The notes beneath the pieces are model-generated. The model saw only the letters and a program-made list of their open reading frames with translations. It made no database searches and was not told where the DNA came from. DNA of 64,000 bases from CBDESM01 sp965205165 (GTDB taxonomy: Bacteria; Chloroflexota; Dehalococcoidia; Bin125): contig OZ242037.1 in assembly GCA_965205165.1 (NCBI GenBank), positions 1,860,001 to 1,924,000 on the forward strand. The letters are read 5' to 3'. How positions within the stretch are numbered: the stretch's first letter is position 1; every line of letters begins with the position of its first letter. Shown piece by piece: positions 53,833 through 62,323 of this stretch. A program made the translations under genes and the position numbers.

Positions 53833-54413
53833 TCTCCGTACTGCAACGCGGCGCGCTCAAGCAACGCGGTCAGCGACGCATGCGCCGCAGCCTCCTCCGT
53901 CGCCCCCTCGATCTCCCGTTCGGTCAGTCCCGCCGCCCGCATGATCCGCACCGGATCGATCTCTTCCGCGCCCTCGCCGGCATCGCACCACTCGGGCAGC
54001 GAGCGCATGTAGTCGCAAATCTCCGCTTCATCCTTGACCGCGAACTCATCATGCAGTTCGTCGAGCAGATCGCAGTCGTACTCCGAGAGCGCGCCGGCAT
54101 CGCCCCGCCCCGCCCAGCACACGGCCCGATTCACCGGCGCGGCGACGTAGTCGCGCCACTCGGAGGCGACGGGCGGGGTCCCCGCGTTGATCAGCGCCGA
54201 CATCCGAACCGGCACCGGCCCGCCGCGCGAGGCCGTCCAGCGATCCCCCGTGGTCGGGCATCCCGTCTCGATCAACCCGCGGCGATCCAGCAGGTACAGC
54301 ACCGCGGCCAGCGTCCGCTCCGGCATCGGCTTGCCGTGCCGCGCGAGCAGCCGCCCCGCGGCCTGCGCGGCCTTCCGCTCGTCGAAAATCAACGCGAACC
54401 CGCCCTCTGCCAT
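53829..54413 (-). CDS. Panacea-domain (SocA-like) antitoxin, module 2
   Basis: The 194-residue protein has FDERKAAQAAGRLL, TLAAVLYLLDRRGLIETG, TASRGGPVPVRMSALI and LSEYDCDLLDELHDEF with MRSLPEWCD, matching module 1 over its length but strongly diverged. The KLIKLMYLAER helix of module 1 is TLAAVLYLLDR here. It starts at the ATG at 54413, 6 nt after a minus-strand TAGGAT. Divergence between modules is expected if each antitoxin fits only its own toxin. Confidence 0.8.
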   Translation of the reverse strand: MAEGGFALIFDERKAAQAAGRLLARHGKPMPERTLAAVLYLLDRRGLIETGCPTTGDRWTASRGGPVPVRMSALINAGTPPVASEWRDYVAAPVNRAVCWAGRGDAGALSEYDCDLLDELHDEFAVKDEAEICDYMRSLPEWCDAGEGAEEIDPVRIMRAAGLTEREIEGATEEAAAHASLTALLERAALQYGE

Positions 54414-54419
54414 GCAGTG

Positions 54420-54425
54420 ATCCTA
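54420..54425 (-). promoter_or_regulatory. -10 hexamer of a leaderless promoter (Panacea module 2)
   Basis: TAGGAT on the minus strand ends 6 nt before the ATG at 54413. It is the same hexamer and spacing as at 32408 and 37925. Confidence 0.45.
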
Positions 54426-54436
54426 ACGCGGGCGGC

Positions 54437-55453
54437 TCACCCTCCGATCCCGAATTCCTCCGCGAGCAGATCGTAGGAACGGACCCTCGCGCCGAAGTCG
54501 TAGGTGATCGTCAGCACCACGAACTCCCGCACCCCGTACTCCTCCGACATCGCCTCCAGCCGTTCCCGCACCCGCTTCGGCGATCCATGGATGCTCCGCT
54601 GCTGCATGTAGCCGATGTAGTCCAGCTCCGGCTGCGTGTAGTCGAAATTCAGCGCCTCCTCCACGCTCGGTATCCCGCCCCGCGTCCCCCGATTCCCCTG
54701 GATCCGCCAGCACCAGCGGCTCCAGCAGAGCCGCTCCGCCTCCTCGTCGGTCGGCGCGACCGTGACCGACACGCCCAGGCTCGCCTGCGGCTCCGCCGCC
54801 GCCGGCGACGGATGGAAGCGGTCGAGGTACTTGCGCACCACCCCCTCGCCCCCGTCCGGGCTGATGAAATGCGCGAAGCAGAAGCGCCAGCCCAGCTCCG
54901 CCGCGACATGCCCGCCGTAGTGCGACGAACCCAGCATCCACAAATCCGGCATCGGCGCGTTCGGCGGCGACGCGCGCACCCCGCGGAATTCGTGATCCGG
55001 CGGCAGATCATCCGCCAGCCAGCCGTACAGGTCCAGCACCTGCTCCGGAAACCGGTCCACCCCCATCGAACCCGGCCCGTGCACCAGCGCCCGCGCCGTC
55101 CGTCCGTCGCTGCCCGGCGCACGCCCGATGCCCAAGTCGATCCGCCCCGGAAACTGCGTCGTGATCGTGCGGAAGCTCTCCGCCACCTTCAGGCTCGAAT
55201 AGTGCGGCAGCATGATCCCGCCCGATCCCACACGCATCCGCTTCGTCCGCCCCGCCACCTGCGGAATCAGGATCTCCGGCGCCGCGCACGCCAGCGATCC
55301 CGCGTTGTGGTGCTCCGCCAGCCAGTACCGCGTGAACCCCAGCTCGTCGCACCGCTCCGCCAGCGCGAACGACTCCGCGATCGCCTGCGCCGCCGTCCCG
55401 CCCGATCGGATCGGAATCTGATCCAGCACGCCCAGCTTCAACTCGTCCGCCAT
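54437..55453 (-). CDS. LLM-class flavin-dependent oxidoreductase (YhbW-like)
   Basis: The 338-residue product is a bacterial luciferase-like monooxygenase of the YhbW/MsnO8 type: LKLGVLDQIPIRSGG, a GFTRYWLAEHHNAGSLACAA block and RVGSGGIMLPHYSSLKVAE, then ASFRTI-like IDLGIGRAPGSD. These use FMN more often than F420. GAAGGGAAG precedes the ATG. It is divergent from the aminotransferase gene across 88 bp holding TACGAT and TACCCT hexamers facing either way. Confidence 0.9.
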   Translation of the reverse strand: MADELKLGVLDQIPIRSGGTAAQAIAESFALAERCDELGFTRYWLAEHHNAGSLACAAPEILIPQVAGRTKRMRVGSGGIMLPHYSSLKVAESFRTITTQFPGRIDLGIGRAPGSDGRTARALVHGPGSMGVDRFPEQVLDLYGWLADDLPPDHEFRGVRASPPNAPMPDLWMLGSSHYGGHVAAELGWRFCFAHFISPDGGEGVVRKYLDRFHPSPAAAEPQASLGVSVTVAPTDEEAERLCWSRWCWRIQGNRGTRGGIPSVEEALNFDYTQPELDYIGYMQQRSIHGSPKRVRERLEAMSEEYGVREFVVLTITYDFGARVRSYDLLAEEFGIGG

Positions 55454-55541
55454 GCCGTCTTCCCTTCAGGGCGGATCGTACCGCCCCGCACCCCGTACCC
55501 TGTCACCGAATCGCCAGCGCTGCCCGAACGGACGACACCCC

Positions 55542-56843
55542 ATGGCCCTCGCCCCCGAATCCCCCGCGCCGACCGCCGACTTCGCCGCCGCCGCCCGCAC
55601 CGCCCGCGACGCCTGGCAGGATCGCCCGGCCGCCGACCTCGTCTCCGAAGCCGTCCGCTTCCTCACCGCCGGCACCGCCACCGACTGGGGACTCTCCGGC
55701 AAGCAGCCCACCACCGACAAGCCCCCCATCTCCCTCGGCGGCGGCATCCCCGACGCCGAAACCCAGCCGCGCCGAGAGCTCCTCGCCGCCGCCGGGCGCG
55801 TGCTCGACGAACCCGGCGACGCCGCACTCGTCTACGGCGGCCCGCAGGGCTACGAACCCCTCCGCGAGGAGGTCGGCAAGTTCTTCGCCTCCCGCCACCC
55901 CTCCAAGCCCGGCGCCGACTGGTTCCTCATGACCAACGGCGCTGCCGGCGCAATCGAAGCCGTCTGCGCCGCCGTCCTCGACCCCGGCGACGTCGTCCTC
56001 TCCGAAGCGCCCACCTTCGCCGGCTCCCTCCGCACCATCCGCGGTCGCCAAGCCGAAGTCCGCGGCGTCGGCCTCGACGACGAAGGCATCAACCTCGACC
56101 AGCTCCAAGCCGCCATCGCCCGGGCCCGCTCCGAAGACCGCCCGATCAAGCTCCTCTACACCCAGCCCACCTTCCACAACCCCACCGGCCTCACCATGAC
56201 CCTCCAGCGCCGGCTCGACCTGCTCCAGCTCGCCGCCGAAAACGGCATCTTCATCCTCGAAGACCACGCCTACTCCGAGCTCTACTTCGACGCCCCCCCG
56301 CCCCCCACGCTCTCCGACCTCGCCGACGGCTGGGGCGTCTTCAGCATCGGCACCTTCTCCAAAGTCATCGCCACCGGCCTCCGCGTCGGCTGGGTCCAGG
56401 CCCGCCCCGAATGGATCGACGCACTCCTCCCTGCCCGCTTCGACATGGGCAACTCCCCGCTCCTCCACCGCATGCTCCACGAATACATCGTCCGCGGCGG
56501 CTTCCCCCGACACGTCCAAAACATGCGCGCCCTCTACGCCGCCAAGTCCCGCACCCTCCAATCCGCCCTCGCCCAATTCGGCGAACCCTATTTCGACTAC
56601 ACCCCCCCCCAAGGCGGCTTCTTCCTCTGGCTCCAACTCCACCAAGGCCTCACCGCCGACCAAATCCGCGACCACGCCGCCGAAAACGCCCTCTTCTTCC
56701 CCTCCGGCCACCGCTTCTACCCCGGCGACGACACAGCCCAAAACCCCCAAACCCTCCGCCTAGCCTACTCGTGGCCCCCCCAAGAAACCCTAGAAGAAGC
56801 CGCCACCCGCCTATCCGCCGCCTTCAACCACACCCCCGCCTGA
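55542..56843 (+). CDS. PLP-dependent class I/II aminotransferase
   Basis: The 433-residue enzyme has the fold-type I aminotransferase pattern of the MocR/2-aminoadipate transaminase (LysN-like) group: PISLGGGIPDAE, YGGPQGYEPLREEV, a TNGAAGAIEAV helix, YTQPTFHNPTG, and the PLP lysine in GTFSKVIATGLRVGW. It lacks the GntR DNA-binding domain. Near the 3' end the sense strand becomes extremely C-rich. The start at 55542 is chosen since upstream codons are not protein-like. The amino donor is unknown. Confidence 0.9.
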   Translation: MALAPESPAPTADFAAAARTARDAWQDRPAADLVSEAVRFLTAGTATDWGLSGKQPTTDKPPISLGGGIPDAETQPRRELLAAAGRVLDEPGDAALVYGGPQGYEPLREEVGKFFASRHPSKPGADWFLMTNGAAGAIEAVCAAVLDPGDVVLSEAPTFAGSLRTIRGRQAEVRGVGLDDEGINLDQLQAAIARARSEDRPIKLLYTQPTFHNPTGLTMTLQRRLDLLQLAAENGIFILEDHAYSELYFDAPPPPTLSDLADGWGVFSIGTFSKVIATGLRVGWVQARPEWIDALLPARFDMGNSPLLHRMLHEYIVRGGFPRHVQNMRALYAAKSRTLQSALAQFGEPYFDYTPPQGGFFLWLQLHQGLTADQIRDHAAENALFFPSGHRFYPGDDTAQNPQTLRLAYSWPPQETLEEAATRLSAAFNHTPA

Positions 56844-57091
56844 CGCCGTTGCCTCAACTGCTTCCGCCCTCTAACAGGATCTGCATGCTTACCTGTTCCG
56901 CTCCAGTGCGACGGGGGCTCAGATGCGCTCACTACCAGCTCCTACTCAGCTAACGATGCACGGGATTGCCGCACCGTCAGTTTTCATAGGTCGACACTTA
57001 ACCTCCTCCCCGAAGCAATCGAGCGCTACGCGCTGGACTAACGCTGAAGAGCGACACAGGAAGACACGGCAATCCCTGCCAACCGCTGTGC
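56844..57091. other. Gene-free 248 bp next to the AT-rich gene
   Basis: No frame, RNA gene or clear hairpin is visible here. Base composition is intermediate between the GC-rich flank and the AT-rich gene that follows. It may be debris of the event that brought that gene in. Confidence 0.4.
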
Positions 57092-58255
57092 CTACTCGTC
57101 TTCAACATTGGGGCGTGGAAGCACCATATACGTTTCAAGCCATTCTATGATTTTGGGGGTAAGGTAACGATTAAGGTTAAAGTTGGGTCTATCAATATCA
57201 TAATCACTCCTTTGTCCTATTCTGTCTAATAAATAAAGAGCACAGAGTTCAGCAGAAAGTTCTATTGGATTTGTTGAATATATTTCTTTAAACACGCTGT
57301 TGTTAGGTAATTGAAAATACCCTTCTGCTGATTCTGTAAATCCTGTTATCCTCATAAAATCCCTATTGGCTTTACTATCATACCAACCGTTATATGGAGC
57401 AAAACGGGGACCTGGCGTTTCTTGTTGTGTAAGATGATATCTCTGTTGAATATGACACAGTTCGTGTACTTCTGTCATTAATTCATCTACATACCATTCA
57501 CCTACATACCATGATTCTTTTACTTCTTCCTTTTCATTTTGAAATCGTTGGGAATTAATCCACAAAATAACAAAATGCACCGAATTCAGATACTCATCTG
57601 TACCAAATGTGCCTTGTATGCTTGGTATATTGATAGTCATTTGTCGCACAATACAAGTGTTGGGTAATATAGGTAGAAGTAAAAATATCTTTTCTTTGAC
57701 AATAGGGTTAAAATCATCAGTGCAAATAGTATCAGATTCTATGGGGATAGGAAGTATAGAGAGTATCGAAGGAGAGGATATTTTCGTTTTGTCGTGATAT
57801 ACAAGTTCTTCAAATGTAGTACATTCCCTTCCTTCAATAACAACCCCACCAACGGCATCAAAAGTACAAATATCAATACAATCTCCATACAATGTACCCG
57901 CAGGTATACTATCTTTGAATTGAGTTATGAATGCTTGATTGAATGAGTGAGGTACATTGTATTGATTGTATCCATACCATTGATTATCGTCATAGACCCA
58001 TATTGTATTAAGCATACATCCCATAGTAGCAAGCCGTGCTTTTAAGTGATACAAACTCCCTCCTCCCCATTGGATCTCAAAGAGTTCGTCGTACTCCTCT
58101 GGTACTTCTGCCATGGCTTGGGTTGGTTTCAGGACACGAGCGGTTACGGCCTCAGCTATATCGTTATCCGCGGAGATGCCCTCTGCGAGGAAGATGAACA
58201 TCCCGGCCGCGGCCAAGAGCGCCGCGGCTCGCATACATAGCGCCGCCCTACCCAT
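57092..58255 (-). CDS. AT-rich gene for a secreted HELCH zincin-like protein
   Basis: The 387-residue product has a signal peptide (MRAAALLAAAGMFIFLAEG, with an ISA cleavage area) and a long body unlike any family I can name. Residues 264-268 read HELCH in EVHELCHIQQRYH, an HExxH zinc site; Glu332 or Glu336 in NPIELSAEL could be the third ligand. It may be an extracellular metallopeptidase. The first 60 codons are GC-rich like the host; the rest is not (19 G+C in the 60 bases at 57181-57240). GGAGGGAAGG precedes the ATG. Transfer and fusion to a native export signal is likely. Confidence 0.75.
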   Translation of the reverse strand: MGRAALCMRAAALLAAAGMFIFLAEGISADNDIAEAVTARVLKPTQAMAEVPEEYDELFEIQWGGGSLYHLKARLATMGCMLNTIWVYDDNQWYGYNQYNVPHSFNQAFITQFKDSIPAGTLYGDCIDICTFDAVGGVVIEGRECTTFEELVYHDKTKISSPSILSILPIPIESDTICTDDFNPIVKEKIFLLLPILPNTCIVRQMTINIPSIQGTFGTDEYLNSVHFVILWINSQRFQNEKEEVKESWYVGEWYVDELMTEVHELCHIQQRYHLTQQETPGPRFAPYNGWYDSKANRDFMRITGFTESAEGYFQLPNNSVFKEIYSTNPIELSAELCALYLLDRIGQRSDYDIDRPNFNLNRYLTPKIIEWLETYMVLPRPNVEDE

Positions 58256-58460
58256 CGCCGCTCCCTTCCCTCCGCTCCGCCGTCATGTGCGTGGATCGGG
58301 CACGGTGTTGACCGCGACCCACGGCCGGCTTCCGCCAGCGCGTGCAGGCTAAGCGCCGACCAGTATGGAGTCAAGCCCAGACCAAGCCCGCGACCACGAC
58401 GGCTCAAGCGGCCCGCATCCCCGCCTGCCAGCCGCTAGAATGACCGCGGAGGCGGAAGCC

Positions 58461-58787
58461 ATGGCGATCCCAACACCGAAGACCGAGCGCGCAACCGGCT
58501 TGGAGCAGCGGTTCCTCGAGCTCGCCGAACAGTGGCGCGAGGAGACGCAGTTCCATTCGTTCCTCGCCGACAAGTTCGCGCATCCGGCGTACCGGGAGAT
58601 CATTGCGATGGGCAAACCGGCAGTGCCGTGGATTCTGCGCGAGCTGCGAGCGGGGCGCGGCCACTGGATCGAGGCGCTGGAGCAGATCACGGGCGAGGAC
58701 GCGACCGCAGGTTCGAGCTGCGCAAGCCGGCAGGATGCCCAACTCGCGTGGCTGCAATGGGGCGCCGAGCGCCACCCCGCAACGTGA
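58461..58787 (+). CDS. Conserved 108-residue protein of unknown function
   Basis: The protein has a LEQRFLELAEQWREET helix, then HPAYREIIAMGKPAVPWILREL and HWIEALEQITGED, with a C-terminal WLQWG. This resembles small conserved proteins I recall from cyanobacteria and other phyla, often next to the type of gene that follows here; no function is known to me. The start at 58461 has GGAGG 8 nt before. The ATGs further upstream have none. TAGAAT (58436-58441) may be its -10. Its stop overlaps the next gene (GTGA). Confidence 0.7.
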   Translation: MAIPTPKTERATGLEQRFLELAEQWREETQFHSFLADKFAHPAYREIIAMGKPAVPWILRELRAGRGHWIEALEQITGEDATAGSSCASRQDAQLAWLQWGAERHPAT

Positions 58788-59239
58788 CCGACCGCGAGCG
58801 AATTGCGCGGGCGATGCCGGCGCTGCGGACTTCCCCGTACGAAATCACGAGTCAGCCCGACAAGTGGTACAACTGCATCGCTTGGGCTCTCGGCATCGTC
58901 CACGCAAGAGTTGATCCGCTCGATCGCTGGGACACTTGGCCGCCGGATTTGCCGCGAGAGAACTCGATTGAGACCATCATGGCGGCATTCGCGCACGCGG
59001 GGTACGAGCGCTGCGAAGATGGGACGTTGGAGGACGACGTCGAGAAAATCGCCCTGTACGCCCGCGCCGATCAGGTCCAGCACGCGGCCCGCCAGCTTCC
59101 GTCCGGACGCTGGACGAGCAAGCTGGGCGATGACTGCGACATCGAGCACGAGCTCGATGCGCTGACGAGCAGCGCGAACACGGGCGGCAGGGTGCAGTAC
59201 GGCGAGATTGCCGCGTTCATGGCTCGTCCGCGGAGGTGA
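58784..59239 (+). CDS. DUF7689-like 'NCIAWA' protein
   Basis: The 151-residue product starts at GTG 58784, overlapping the upstream gene by 4 nt. It has KWYNCIAWALG, HAGYERCEDGTLEDDVEKIALYA, QHAARQLPSGRWTSKLG and DIEHELDAL, a set of blocks typical of a small conserved family (DUF7689). A Cys in NCIAWA, a His in HAARQ and an Asp in GDDCD might form a papain-like triad, but this is speculation. The paired, overlapping arrangement suggests a two-protein functional unit. Confidence 0.7.
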   Translation: MTDRERIARAMPALRTSPYEITSQPDKWYNCIAWALGIVHARVDPLDRWDTWPPDLPRENSIETIMAAFAHAGYERCEDGTLEDDVEKIALYARADQVQHAARQLPSGRWTSKLGDDCDIEHELDALTSSANTGGRVQYGEIAAFMARPRR

Positions 59240-59343
59240 GCCCGAATCGCCCTGAACGAAGCAAGCCGCGATACCTCGATCACCGTGCAAGCGGCGGAAG
59301 AATCAAGCTGAGCCCGGAATCTCGTAAGCGCCCGCAGCGCCCG

Positions 59344-60225
59344 CTATGTGGCGACCGCCACCCCGTTGGCGACCGCGGTTTCGCCCTTGTGATTCCGCAT
59401 CTCGAAATGGATGATCTTGCGGCCATTCTCCTCGCGTTCTTCCAGCGCCTGCACCGTGACCGGCTGGCCGGGGAAGACCATCGCGCGGAATTGACAGGCA
59501 TAGCGTTGCAGCCGCGCCGGATTCCCATCGAGGCTGCGGTTGACGATCTCGCGCAGGGCGATGCTGATGTTGGCGCTGCCGTGCAGGATGATGTCGGGCA
59601 GGCCCGCCGCCATCGCCACCTTGCGTTCGGTATGGATCGGGTTCCAGATGTCGGCGCACTCGGTGTAGTAATGCGGCGCGCTCGGCGCAATATCGAACGT
59701 GGTCGCCCAAACCGGCTCATCCCCGGCTCCGTTGCGCTGCGGCAGCGGCGGCGGCTCGACGATGATCCGGTCGTCCCCGTCCAGTTCCGCGCCGCGGGTC
59801 ACGCCGCCGGTGTCCATCACCGCGATCTCCTCGCCGCCGCTGTCGCGGAACGTGAAGCGCTGGCTGGAAAGCACGCCGGAGCGGACCTGCCGCACCGCGA
59901 CCTGCCTGCCCTGGCAGGTGATGATGTCGCCCTCCCGCGGGTGGCGTGCGAAGCGGACATCGATCCAAGCGTGGACGCTGCGCCGGACCAGCTCCAACGG
60001 CAGCGCCTCGTCGGGCACGTGCCGGCTGTTCCACTGCCAGCTGAAGACCATGCCCGGATGCGCGATCAGCCCGCCCTCGCGCGCATCGTCGAGGTAGGCC
60101 GGATTGAAGTCGTCCACCCCCGCGGCGAAGGCCGTGATCGCCCGCGCATCCAGCTCGAAGCTCTTGGCGATCGTCATCTTGCCGACGCCGGCCGGCATCG
60201 GCGGAAGCCCGCTCGCGGTCGTCAT
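59344..60225 (-). CDS. MaoC-like double-hotdog hydratase
   Basis: The 293-residue protein consists of two hotdog domains. The first has an ITAFAAGVDDFNPAYLDD segment with AHPGMVF; the second has CADIWNPIHTERKVAMAAG followed by LPDIILHGS, giving the Asp-His type active site of MaoC hydratases. It should hydrate an enoyl-CoA. It starts 3 nt after the nitroreductase stop, so the three minus-strand genes here (VOC, nitroreductase, hydratase) form an operon. Confidence 0.82.
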   Translation of the reverse strand: MTTASGLPPMPAGVGKMTIAKSFELDARAITAFAAGVDDFNPAYLDDAREGGLIAHPGMVFSWQWNSRHVPDEALPLELVRRSVHAWIDVRFARHPREGDIITCQGRQVAVRQVRSGVLSSQRFTFRDSGGEEIAVMDTGGVTRGAELDGDDRIIVEPPPLPQRNGAGDEPVWATTFDIAPSAPHYYTECADIWNPIHTERKVAMAAGLPDIILHGSANISIALREIVNRSLDGNPARLQRYACQFRAMVFPGQPVTVQALEEREENGRKIIHFEMRNHKGETAVANGVAVAT

Positions 60226-60227
60226 GA

Positions 60228-60899
60228 TCAGCCTCCCGACTGCTCCCCGAACCGGTCGTAATGCACCACCTCGTCCAGCGAACGGCGGTTGATCTTGCCG
60301 TGCCGGCCGGTCGGGTGGCCCATCGGCACCATCACCATCGGCAGGATCTGCGGCGGCAGGCCGAGCACCTCGCGCGCCGCGTCGCGATCCCCGAAGGCGA
60401 GCGTGGTCGGCACCGCGCCGATCCCCAGCGCCCGGGCCGCGAGCAGCAAATTCTGCACCGATCCCCAGACCTCCGTCGCCGCCTGGACCCCGGCCCCGAA
60501 GGCCGAGCCCGGCTTCATCCCGTCGACCGCCCCGGCGGAACTGTCCCGCTCCATGTCCGTGCAGGCGATGATCAGCAGCGGCACCTCGTGCATGTGCTCC
60601 ATCTGATGCTCGACCGCGTCGAGGAAGCGCGAGCGCTGCTCGCCCTTGTAGTGCTCGACCGCGTCGAGCCGCGGGCGGTTGTGTTCCAGGTACTTGGAGA
60701 CGAAGCGGCGGTTGAGCTCGGCCAGCCGCCGCTTCTGCTCCGGGTCGCGCACGACGATCCAGTGCCGCGCCTGCCGGTTCGAGCCGCTCGGCCCCGCGTG
60801 CGCCGCCTCCAGCATCGTCCGGATGTCCTCGTCCGAAATCGGATCCGGCTTGTAGCGCCGCAGCGCCCGCGCCGTGTGCAGGGTCTCGAAGAACTCCAT
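60228..60899 (-). CDS. Nitroreductase family protein
   Basis: The 223-residue protein has the FMN-binding nitroreductase pattern: TARALRRYKPDPISDEDI at the start, AAHAGPSGSNRQARHWIVV, and a later LLLAARALGIGAVPTT with VPMGHPTGRHG at the end. It acts as an FMN-dependent NAD(P)H oxidoreductase; the substrate is unknown. It lies between the VOC and hydratase genes with short gaps. Confidence 0.92.
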   Translation of the reverse strand: MEFFETLHTARALRRYKPDPISDEDIRTMLEAAHAGPSGSNRQARHWIVVRDPEQKRRLAELNRRFVSKYLEHNRPRLDAVEHYKGEQRSRFLDAVEHQMEHMHEVPLLIIACTDMERDSSAGAVDGMKPGSAFGAGVQAATEVWGSVQNLLLAARALGIGAVPTTLAFGDRDAAREVLGLPPQILPMVMVPMGHPTGRHGKINRRSLDEVVHYDRFGEQSGG

Positions 60900-60909
60900 C
60901 GCGCCGCTC

Positions 60910-61338
60910 CTATCCGCCCTGTTCGTAGACGATGAACTCGACCAAATTGCCGTCCGGATCCCTCGTGTAGACGCTCGTCCCCTCCGTCATCCCGCCGCCC
61001 CGCCCTCCCTCGCGCGAGACCGGGCCCTCGATCAGCTCCCCGCCCGCCGCCGCGATGGCGTCCACCGCCTCCGCAATCGTGCCGTCCCAGACGAAGCAGA
61101 AATCGCCGCAGCCCGGCACCGCCGTCGGCCCCTTCAGCGTGAACTCCCGGTTCTGCCAGAGCTCCGGCGCATGGAAGTTGATCTTCTGGTCCCCCGCCGC
61201 CACGTAGAACGCCGGGAACTCCCCCGCCCGCCAGCGCTCCTCCCCCGCGATGGCGAAGCCCAGCCCCCGGTAGAACCCGATGATCGCCTCCGGATCCCCC
61301 GCAGGCGCCGCAGCATGGTCGAACCCCGCAACCGGCAT
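60910..61338 (-). CDS. VOC-family protein
   Basis: The 142-residue protein has the vicinal oxygen chelate pattern: FDHAAAPAGDPEAIIGFYRGLGF, INFHAPELW and a C-terminal TRDPDGNLVEFIVYE with the Glu metal ligand and an N-terminal His in FDH. It resembles glyoxalase or fosfomycin-resistance type proteins. AGGAGG precedes the ATG at 61338; sequence beyond it is a shadow. TAGCAT on the minus strand lies about 25 nt upstream of the start. Confidence 0.87.
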   Translation of the reverse strand: MPVAGFDHAAAPAGDPEAIIGFYRGLGFAIAGEERWRAGEFPAFYVAAGDQKINFHAPELWQNREFTLKGPTAVPGCGDFCFVWDGTIAEAVDAIAAAGGELIEGPVSREGGRGGGMTEGTSVYTRDPDGNLVEFIVYEQGG

Positions 61339-61429
61339 GGCAACCTCCTCGCTTCGCCGCGATGCTAACCGCGTCCGCCCTATCCTCGCAGCGGCGCGAC
61401 CAGCGCGCACGGCGAAACTGGAGACTCGG

Positions 61430-62314
61430 ATGAGCAGCGAAATTTCCGCACAAGACGCATTCCCCCGCAAGCGCCTGACCATCGGCGAAACCACGATGGC
61501 CTACGTCGACGAGGGCCCCGCCGACGGCGCCCCGATCATCTTCCTGCACGGCAACCCCACCTCCTCCTACCTCTGGCGCAACATCATCCCCCACTGCACC
61601 GGCATCGCCCGCTGCCTCGCCCCCGACCTGATCGGCATGGGCATGTCCGGCTCCTCCCCCAGCGGCTCCTACCGCTTCGTCGACCACGCCGGCTGGCTCG
61701 ACGCCTGGATGGACGGAATGGGGTTGGACTCGAACATCACCTTCGTCGTCCACGACTGGGGCTCCGCGCTCGGCTTCCACTGGGCCAAGCGGCACCCCGA
61801 AGCGATCAAGGGGATCGCCTACATGGAGGCGATCGTCCGCCCCGTCACCTGGGAAGAGTGGCCGGAGGCCGCGGCGCGGGTCTTCCAAGGCTTCCGCTCC
61901 GAGGCGGGCGAGGAGATGGTGCTGGAAAAGAACATCTTCGTCGAGCGCGTCCTGCCCGGCAGCGTCCTGCGCGGGCTGACCGACGAGGAGATGGAGCGCT
62001 ACCGCCAACCCTACCTCGAACCCGGCGAGAGCCGCCGCCCGACCCTGACCTGGCCGCGCGAAATCCCGATCAGCGGCGAGCCGGCCGACATGGTGGAGAT
62101 CGCGTCCGCCTACGCCGAGTACCTCGCCGCGACCGAGACGCCCAAGCTCTTCATCAACGCCGAACCCGGCGCGATCCTGCGCGGCCCGCAGCGCGAGTTC
62201 TGCCGCAGCTGGAAGAACCAGACCGAAGTGACCGTGCCCGGCAACCACTTCGTGCAGGAGGACTCCCCGCACGAGATCGGCCAGGCGATCCGCGACTGGT
62301 ACGCGGGGCTCTAG
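61430..62314 (+). CDS. dhaA: Haloalkane dehalogenase (HLD-II, DhaA/LinB-like)
   Basis: The 294-residue alpha/beta hydrolase has HGNPTSSYLWRN, nucleophile Asp109 and Trp110 in VVHDWGSALGFHWA, the Glu of YMEAIVRPVTWEEWP as catalytic acid and the His of NHFVQEDSP. Asn42 and Trp110 are the halide-binding pair of subfamily II, so carbon-halogen bond hydrolysis is well supported. TATCCT (61381-61386) could be the -10. It is divergent from the VOC operon and followed closely by two DinB genes. Confidence 0.9.
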   Translation: MSSEISAQDAFPRKRLTIGETTMAYVDEGPADGAPIIFLHGNPTSSYLWRNIIPHCTGIARCLAPDLIGMGMSGSSPSGSYRFVDHAGWLDAWMDGMGLDSNITFVVHDWGSALGFHWAKRHPEAIKGIAYMEAIVRPVTWEEWPEAAARVFQGFRSEAGEEMVLEKNIFVERVLPGSVLRGLTDEEMERYRQPYLEPGESRRPTLTWPREIPISGEPADMVEIASAYAEYLAATETPKLFINAEPGAILRGPQREFCRSWKNQTEVTVPGNHFVQEDSPHEIGQAIRDWYAGL

Positions 62315-62323
62315 GAGGCCGGC

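Noticed and set aside
56844..57091. A tRNA or attachment site next to the AT-rich gene
   Set aside because: I found no tRNA-like arms and no matching direct repeat on the two sides of the AT-rich segment.
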